Shown here one piece after another: positions 59,045 through 64,000 of a stretch of DNA of 64,000 nt. Under the pieces are notes generated by a model. It searched no databases. It was not told the origin of the DNA and saw only the letters and a list, made by a program, of their open reading frames with translations. Numbering within the stretch: the stretch's first letter is position 1; every line of letters begins with the position of its first letter. Source of the stretch: Nocardia aurantia (GTDB lineage Bacteria > Actinomycetota > Actinomycetes > Mycobacteriales > Mycobacteriaceae). A program made the position numbers and the translations under genes. The stretch covers positions 453,560 through 517,559 of the forward strand of contig NZ_WEGI01000006.1 of the NCBI RefSeq assembly GCF_009604425.1, given 5' to 3'.

Positions 59045-60114
59045 GTGAGCTCGCGAACGAATCAACGACGCAGGGCGCGAACCCGCAACCCACGATCGAC
59101 TCCGCGAAGCTGATCGCGTGGATGGACGAGCAGGGCCTGCCCGGTAAGGGTGAACCGGCCGAACTGTCCTTCCTGTCCGGCGGCACGCAGAACGAGATCT
59201 ACCTGATCACCCGCGGCGAGCACCGCAGCGTCATCCGGATCCCACCGGCCGGTGCCCCGGCCGAGCGCGACGAGGGCATCCTGCGCGAATGGCGGATCAC
59301 CGCCGCGCTGGACGGCACCGACGTCCCGCACACCCCCGCGATCGCGGTCTGCACGGACAACTCCGTCCTGGGCCGCACCTTCTACCTGATGGGCCATGTC
59401 GACGGCTGGTCGCCGATGAGCACCCGCCGCAAGTGGCCCGCGCCGTTCGACACCGACCTCGAACTCCGCGCGGGCCTGGGCTACCAGCTGGCCGAGGGCA
59501 TCGCGCTGCTGTCCAAGGTCGACTGGCAGGCACAGGGCCTGACCGGCCTGGGCCGCCCGGAGAACTTCCACGAGCGGCAGGTCGAGCGCTGGACCACGTT
59601 CTTCGAGCGGATCAAGGGCCGGGAGCTGCCGGGCCTGGACGTCGCCGCCGACTGGCTGCGCAACCACCGCCCGCTGGACTACATCCCCGGCATCATGCAC
59701 GGCGACTACCAGTTCGCGAATGTCATGTTCCAGCACGGCGCTCCGGCCCGGCTGGCCGCGCTGGTCGACTGGGAGATGGGCACCGTCGGCGATCCGAAGC
59801 TGGATCTGGCGTGGATGGTGCAGGGCTGGCCCGCCGACACCGCCTCTCCCGAGGCCGCCACCGCGAGTTATGTCGACATGCAGGGTATGCCGAGCCGGGA
59901 TCAGGTCGTGGCGCACTACGCCGAGGTCTCCGGCCGTCAGGTGGACGATCTGGACTACTACCTCGTGCTCGCGAAGTGGAAGCTGGCTATCGTGCTGGAG
60001 CGTGGCTTCCAGCGCGCCGGTGACGATCCGAAACTTCAGAGCTTCGGCCCGGTCGTGGCGGATGCCGCGAAGGCGGCCGCCGATCTGGCCGAGAGCTCGG
60101 ACTACAAGGGGTAA
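59041..60114 (+). CDS. APH-like phosphotransferase partner of the dehydrogenase
   Basis: 357 residues, aminoglycoside-phosphotransferase/choline-kinase fold. Catalytic loop HGDYQFANVM with Asp, and the metal-binding DWEMGTVGDP. Overlaps the acyl-CoA dehydrogenase gene by ATGA. In the levulinate pathway of Pseudomonas (LvaA with LvaC) and in ACAD10/11 a kinase of this type phosphorylates 4-hydroxyacyl-CoA, and the dehydrogenase-like partner then eliminates the phosphate. The same function for a 4-hydroxyacyl-CoA is likely here. Confidence 0.9.
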   Translation: MSELANESTTQGANPQPTIDSAKLIAWMDEQGLPGKGEPAELSFLSGGTQNEIYLITRGEHRSVIRIPPAGAPAERDEGILREWRITAALDGTDVPHTPAIAVCTDNSVLGRTFYLMGHVDGWSPMSTRRKWPAPFDTDLELRAGLGYQLAEGIALLSKVDWQAQGLTGLGRPENFHERQVERWTTFFERIKGRELPGLDVAADWLRNHRPLDYIPGIMHGDYQFANVMFQHGAPARLAALVDWEMGTVGDPKLDLAWMVQGWPADTASPEAATASYVDMQGMPSRDQVVAHYAEVSGRQVDDLDYYLVLAKWKLAIVLERGFQRAGDDPKLQSFGPVVADAAKAAADLAESSDYKG

Positions 60115-60119
60115 TTCGC

Positions 60120-60914
60120 ATGACGACCAGTCAGGACAACGCAGACCAGGTGATCGTCGAGCGGCGCGGCAACGTGCAGCTCATCCGGATCAACCGGCCC
60201 GAGGCTCGAAACGCGTTGAACGGGGCCGTGATCCAGGGCATCGGCCAGGGTGTGCTGGAGGCCGAGAACGATCCGCAGCTGCGCGCGATCGTGCTGATCG
60301 GCACCGGCGACAAGGCCTTCTGCGCCGGGATGGATCTCAAGGAGTTCGCCTCGGGCGGCACCGGCGCCGGGCTGGGCTCGAGTGAGGCCGGCGAGGCGTA
60401 CCAGCGGCTGTCGCGCGGCCAGGTGTCCGTGCCGGTGGTCGGCGCGGCCAACGCCACCGCGGTGGGCGGCGGCCTGGAACTGCTGCTGAGCGCCGACCTG
60501 ATCGTGGCGTCCAGCGCCGCGAAATTCGGTTTCCCCGAGGTGAAGCGCGGCCTGTACGCGGCCGGCGGCGGCACCGACGTCGGCACCCGGATTCCGCTGA
60601 ACATCGCGCTGGAGCTGCTGCTCACCGGTGATCCGATCACCGCCGAGCGGGCCTATCAGGTCGGCCTGGTGAATCTGATCGCCGAGCCGGAGCAGGTGCT
60701 CGACGCCGCGCTGGCGGTGGCGGAGCGGATCGCCGCCAACGGCCCGCTGGGCCTGGCCGCCTCGAAGGAACTGGCCCGGCTCGCGGTGACCGACCACGCC
60801 GAGGCCCGCCGGCGGCAGGGCGAGTTGCAGAAGTCGGTGTTCAGCAGCGCGGACGCCAAGGAGGGCGCGATGGCCTTCCTCGAGAAGCGGTCCCCCGACT
60901 GGCAGGGCAAATGA
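60120..60914 (+). CDS. Enoyl-CoA hydratase (crotonase 3, complete active site)
   Basis: 264 residues. FCAGMDLKEF, VGGGLELLLSADLI (first catalytic Glu) and KFGFPEVKRGLYAAGGG (second catalytic Glu) are all present, so real hydration of an enoyl-CoA is plausible. Five bp after the kinase gene; overlaps the next gene by ATGA. Part of the dehydrogenase-kinase-hydratase-reductase operon. Confidence 0.92.
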   Translation: MTTSQDNADQVIVERRGNVQLIRINRPEARNALNGAVIQGIGQGVLEAENDPQLRAIVLIGTGDKAFCAGMDLKEFASGGTGAGLGSSEAGEAYQRLSRGQVSVPVVGAANATAVGGGLELLLSADLIVASSAAKFGFPEVKRGLYAAGGGTDVGTRIPLNIALELLLTGDPITAERAYQVGLVNLIAEPEQVLDAALAVAERIAANGPLGLAASKELARLAVTDHAEARRRQGELQKSVFSSADAKEGAMAFLEKRSPDWQGK

Positions 60915-61888
60915 CCGGCGTTCGCGCGGTCGTCTGTCACGCCTACGGGCCGCCGGAATCGGTGCGCCTGGAGGAACTGCCCGCCCCGGACCTCGCCGCC
61001 GGGCAGGCCCGGGTGCGGGTGTCCGCGGCGGCGGTCAACTTTCCCGATGTCCTGGTGCTCGCCAACGAGTACCAGGTGAAGGTCCCGACGCCGTTCGTGC
61101 CCGGTAGCGAATACGCGGGCGTGGTCACCGAGGTCGCCGCCGATGTCACCACGGTGACCGTCGGCGACCGGGTGACCGGTACCGGCATCGTCGGCGCGTT
61201 CGCCGAGCAGGTCACCGTCGCGGCGACGGGCCTGACGGCCATCCCCACCGGTGTCGATTTCCGGGACGCGGCGGCCTTCGGGGTGGCGCATCGGACCGCG
61301 TACCACACGCTCCGATCGGTGGCGCGGCTCGAGGCCGGGCAGCGGCTGCTGGTGCTCGGCGCCGGTGGCGGCGTCGGACTGGCCGCGGTGCAACTCGGTG
61401 TCGCGCTCGGCGCCGAGGTGATCGCGGTGGCCTCCTCGGACGACAAGCTCGCCGTCGCCGGGCAGCACGGCGCGAAGACCCTGGTGAACTACCGATCCGG
61501 GGAGTTGCGCACGCTGCTGAAGCAGGCGCTGCCCGACGGCGCGCACGCGGTGGTGGATCCGGTCGGCGGTGACCTGTCGGAGCCGGCGCTGCGCGCGCTG
61601 CGCCGCGGCGGGCGGTTCGTCACCGTCGGCTTCGCCTCCGGCACCATCCCGCGCATTCCGCTGAACCTGGTGCTGGTCAAGGGGATTGCGGTCCTCGGCT
61701 TCCAGTTCCAGGATCTGGATCGCGACGAGTTCCGGCGCAACGAGGCGGAGCTGCGCGAGCTGCTGGCCACCGGTGCGGTGCGCCCGCACATCGGCGCGGT
61801 GTATCCGCTCGCGGAGACGGCGGCCGCGCTGCGCGAGGTGGCCGACGGCAGGGCGATCGGGAAGGTGCTCATCGATCTCGCGGGATAA
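60911..61888 (+). CDS. Zinc-free medium-chain reductase (quinone oxidoreductase-like)
   Basis: 325 residues, MDR superfamily without zinc ligands: VCHAYGPPESVRLEELPAP, FPDVLVLANEYQ, VPGSEYAGVV, and NADP-binding VLGAGGGVGLAAVQLG. Such enzymes reduce enones or quinones with NADPH; in CoA pathways they may reduce an enoyl-CoA. Last gene of the operon 57743-61888. Confidence 0.9.
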   Translation: MTGVRAVVCHAYGPPESVRLEELPAPDLAAGQARVRVSAAAVNFPDVLVLANEYQVKVPTPFVPGSEYAGVVTEVAADVTTVTVGDRVTGTGIVGAFAEQVTVAATGLTAIPTGVDFRDAAAFGVAHRTAYHTLRSVARLEAGQRLLVLGAGGGVGLAAVQLGVALGAEVIAVASSDDKLAVAGQHGAKTLVNYRSGELRTLLKQALPDGAHAVVDPVGGDLSEPALRALRRGGRFVTVGFASGTIPRIPLNLVLVKGIAVLGFQFQDLDRDEFRRNEAELRELLATGAVRPHIGAVYPLAETAAALREVADGRAIGKVLIDLAG

Positions 61889-62259
61889 GTTCACGCACAT
61901 CGTGTTCCGTGGCGCGGCGGCCCTGGCCGGACGCGCCGCGGAACGATCGCGGAATCCGATTGTTTTCAGCGCTGGGAATCCCGGCGTGAAACGAAGAGAG
62001 CCTATTCCTTTCAACGCGGCACCGCACGGCGGGACCGGACATTTACAGTGCCTTAACATTGCCCGTTCAAACATCGATGTCGCGGCTGCGCCTTTTTCGG
62101 AAATGCGGCCGCTGCGCGCACTTCGTCGTTCACAGCAGATGCCCACGTTGCGCACAGCGTTGGCCGGGATGTGCGATCTGTGGTATGAGCGGTATCGGAG
62201 TTGCGCGGCGGAGACACCGTTGCACCATGATCGGTCGTTCAATTGTAAGGTAACCGGTT
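61889..62259. other. Intergenic region before the NRPS gene
   Basis: 371 bp, more AT-rich than its surroundings. A hairpin at 61905-61943 follows the reductase gene. A short frame at 62059-62253 is Cys-rich but has no start support. The rest presumably contains the NRPS promoter; no specific box can be named with confidence. Confidence 0.5.
61905..61943 (+). terminator. Probable terminator of the reductase operon
   Basis: TTCCGTGGCG pairs with CGCCGCGGAA (one wobble), 10-bp stem, 16 bp after the reductase stop codon. Confidence 0.5.
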
Positions 62260-64000
62260 GTGAGTAAGGTCGACCGGCAGGATTTCGGCGGAAACGACGA
62301 AGCCCAAAGTGAGGTAGGATCCGCGCCGGTTTCGATCGGAGAGGCGTTCCCGCTTTCTCCCGCGCAACTGGGTATCTGGTATGCCCAGCATCTGGATCCC
62401 GACGTGCCGATCAACATCGCTCAGTATGTCGATCTGCGCGGCACACTCGATCCCGCGACGTTGAGCCTCGCATTCTCCGAGACGGCGCGCGAGTTGGGCT
62501 CGGGCGTGCTACGGATCGTGGAACACGACGGACAGCCGTGGCAGTACGTCGACGCCGGCTTCGTGAATTCGGTACGGCACATCGATCTGCGCGGGACGTC
62601 GGATGCGGAAGCGGCGGCACTGCAATGGATGCGCGCGGATTACGGACGGCCGCTGGATCTCTTGACAGATCAGCTGGTCCATTCGGTGACGTTGCGGTTG
62701 TCCGACGACCGATGGTTCTGGTACGTGCGGGCGCATCACATCGCGATGGACGGCTTCGGCGCGATGGTCAATCTGCAACGGGTGGCCGAACGTTATACCG
62801 CGTACGTCTCCGGTGCCAGGGTACCGGCGGCGAAGATCCCGCAACTGCGGGAATTGGTGGACGCGGAACTCGCCTACAGCGAGTCGGCGCGCTTCGAATC
62901 GGATCGGCGGTATTGGGCCGAGAAGGTCGCCGGGCTCGAGGCGGGGTCGGGGCTGACCGGACGGACGGCCCCACCGGCCGCGGTGAATCAGGTGGTGTCG
63001 GCGGAGCTGGCCGAGGACCACCATGCCGAGCTGAGTGCGGCGGTGGCGCGATTCGAGTCGTCGGCGGCGGGTGTGCTGCTCGCGGCGTTCGCGACCTATC
63101 TCGCGCAGTGGACGGGGACCGAGGAGGTCATTCTCAGTCTGCCGGTGACCGGTCGAGTTACCGCGGCGATGCGCCGGGCCGGCGGCGCGACGTCGAACAT
63201 CGTGCCGCTGCGGCTGCGAGTCGGTTTCGACACCACGATCGCGGAACTGCTGGCGCAGGTGCAGCTCGAGGTGTCGGGGGCGTTGCGGCATCAGCGGTAC
63301 CGGCACGAGGACATCCGCCGCGACACCGCCGGGGACGGGGTGGTGTCGACCGAGTTCTTCGGTCCGTGGGTCAACATCATGCTGTTCCACGATCTGCTCA
63401 CCTTCGGTGAGCTCACCGGCCGGATGCATGTTCTCTCCACCGGCTCGATCGAGGATTTGGGCGTCAACTTCTACCAGACCGACGACGGCACCCGCATCGA
63501 CTTCGAGACCAATCCGAACCTGTACAGCGACAACGAAACTCGCGTGCATCATGCGCGGTTCCTCGAATTCCTCCGGCGTTTCGCCGCTGCCGAGGCCGGC
63601 GCGGCGGTGTGGTCGTTGCCGATCACCACCGACAGTGAGTTGGATCGGACGCTGGCGGCGTGGAACGACGCCGACCACGACGTTCCCGCGACGACGTTGC
63701 CGGTGTTGCTGGATCGGCAGATCGAGGCCACGCCGAAGCATGTGGCGTTGTGTTTCGAGGACGACACGCTCACCTACGCGGAGTTCGGTGCGCGGGTCAA
63801 CCGGCTGGCGCGGCGGTTGATCGCTGATGGTGTGGGGCCGGAATCGCTGGTCGCCCTGGGTATGCGGCGATCACTGGACCTGGTGATCGGTATGCACGCG
63901 GTGTTGCGGGCCGGTGGCGCGTATGTGCCGATCGATCCGGATCACCCGGTCGAGCGCACCGCCTACATTCTCGACAGCGCCGATCCGGTGTGTGTGCTCA
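62260..64000 (+). CDS. Nonribosomal peptide synthetase, N-terminal part (runs off right edge)
   Basis: 580 residues visible of a much longer protein. GTG start at 62260 with TAAGG upstream. A short leader (1-24) is followed by a condensation domain (about 27-450): SPAQLGIWYAQ and the active-site HHIAMDG at residues 159-165. From about 465 an adenylation domain begins (WNDADHDVP; LTYAEFGARVNRLARRLIADG; GGAYVPIDPDHP). An N-terminal condensation domain means the first module acylates its amino acid with a fatty acyl starter or receives a chain from another protein. Module number and amino acid specificity lie beyond the window. Confidence 0.93.
   Translation, partial: MSKVDRQDFGGNDEAQSEVGSAPVSIGEAFPLSPAQLGIWYAQHLDPDVPINIAQYVDLRGTLDPATLSLAFSETARELGSGVLRIVEHDGQPWQYVDAGFVNSVRHIDLRGTSDAEAAALQWMRADYGRPLDLLTDQLVHSVTLRLSDDRWFWYVRAHHIAMDGFGAMVNLQRVAERYTAYVSGARVPAAKIPQLRELVDAELAYSESARFESDRRYWAEKVAGLEAGSGLTGRTAPPAAVNQVVSAELAEDHHAELSAAVARFESSAAGVLLAAFATYLAQWTGTEEVILSLPVTGRVTAAMRRAGGATSNIVPLRLRVGFDTTIAELLAQVQLEVSGALRHQRYRHEDIRRDTAGDGVVSTEFFGPWVNIMLFHDLLTFGELTGRMHVLSTGSIEDLGVNFYQTDDGTRIDFETNPNLYSDNETRVHHARFLEFLRRFAAAEAGAAVWSLPITTDSELDRTLAAWNDADHDVPATTLPVLLDRQIEATPKHVALCFEDDTLTYAEFGARVNRLARRLIADGVGPESLVALGMRRSLDLVIGMHAVLRAGGAYVPIDPDHPVERTAYILDSADPVCVL

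Noticed and set aside
62059..62253. A 64-residue Cys-rich frame with several CxxC patterns before the NRPS
   Set aside because: No ribosome site, no recognised family, and Cys codons can arise by chance in this region; kept only as a remark.
1..64000. Mobile elements, CRISPR arrays, tRNA or rRNA genes
   Set aside because: No transposase, integrase, regular spacer array or cloverleaf pattern was recognised on reading.

Overview
This is a high-GC actinobacterial chromosomal segment. The gene content points to Mycobacteriales, most likely Nocardia or a close relative: two LLM-type (F420-type) oxidoreductases, a mycofactocin-coupled dehydrogenase, several P450/3Fe-4S ferredoxin pairs, many acyl-CoA enzymes and TetR regulators, a LIP-type secreted lipase and the start of a large NRPS. 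No phage, insertion sequence, CRISPR array, tRNA or rRNA was recognised.

Layout. 0-10.4 kb: an aldehyde dehydrogenase cut by the left edge diverges from a catabolic operon (TauD-type dioxygenase, two SDRs, 3Fe-4S ferredoxin, P450). A very strong hairpin follows, then a DUF35-thiolase fusion, an alpha/beta hydrolase, a DoxX protein and two 3-hydroxyisobutyrate-dehydrogenase-like enzymes. 10.4-15.5 kb: a Phd/VapC toxin-antitoxin pair, a frameshifted VapB remnant, a secreted lipase, an epoxide hydrolase, a MarR regulator and a DUF2690 secreted protein. 15.7-29.4 kb: eleven minus-strand genes, mostly overlapping or closely spaced, coding for a TIR protein, two small membrane proteins, a GrpE-like protein, two lidless Hsp70s, a large beta-sandwich-repeat protein, two zinc-ribbon GTPases, a GAP1-like protein and a vWA protein. 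I read this as an NTPase/chaperone conflict (immune) system with a TIR effector; it is the most exciting part of the window. 29.6-31.5 kb: a lipoprotein with a predicted propeller fold.

31.5-61.9 kb is a long CoA-thioester catabolic region: LLM oxidoreductases, SDRs, three crotonases, an acyl-CoA synthetase, two further P450s and ferredoxins, a second TauD dioxygenase, a paired heteromeric acyl-CoA dehydrogenase, a third acyl-CoA dehydrogenase overlapping an APH-like kinase, a double carboxymuconolactone decarboxylase, two DHA2 efflux pumps, and five TetR/HxlR regulators, one of them a double TetR. At 62.3 kb a nonribosomal peptide synthetase begins and leaves the right edge.

How the genes work together. 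The catabolic genes look like one dispersed pathway: P450 and 2OG-dioxygenase hydroxylation, SDR/ALDH/LLM oxidation, CoA activation, dehydrogenation, hydration, and retro-aldol or thiolytic cleavage. Its substrate is a hydrophobic molecule (sterol, terpenoid or branched acid) that I cannot identify. A shared promoter element supports a common regulon: a 15-bp palindrome close to GAGAAT-N3-ATTCTC, usually in two copies 21-22 bp apart, precedes at least nine transcription units in both halves of the window. One copy abuts the start codon of the TetR gene at 55.4 kb, which makes that protein the leading candidate regulator.
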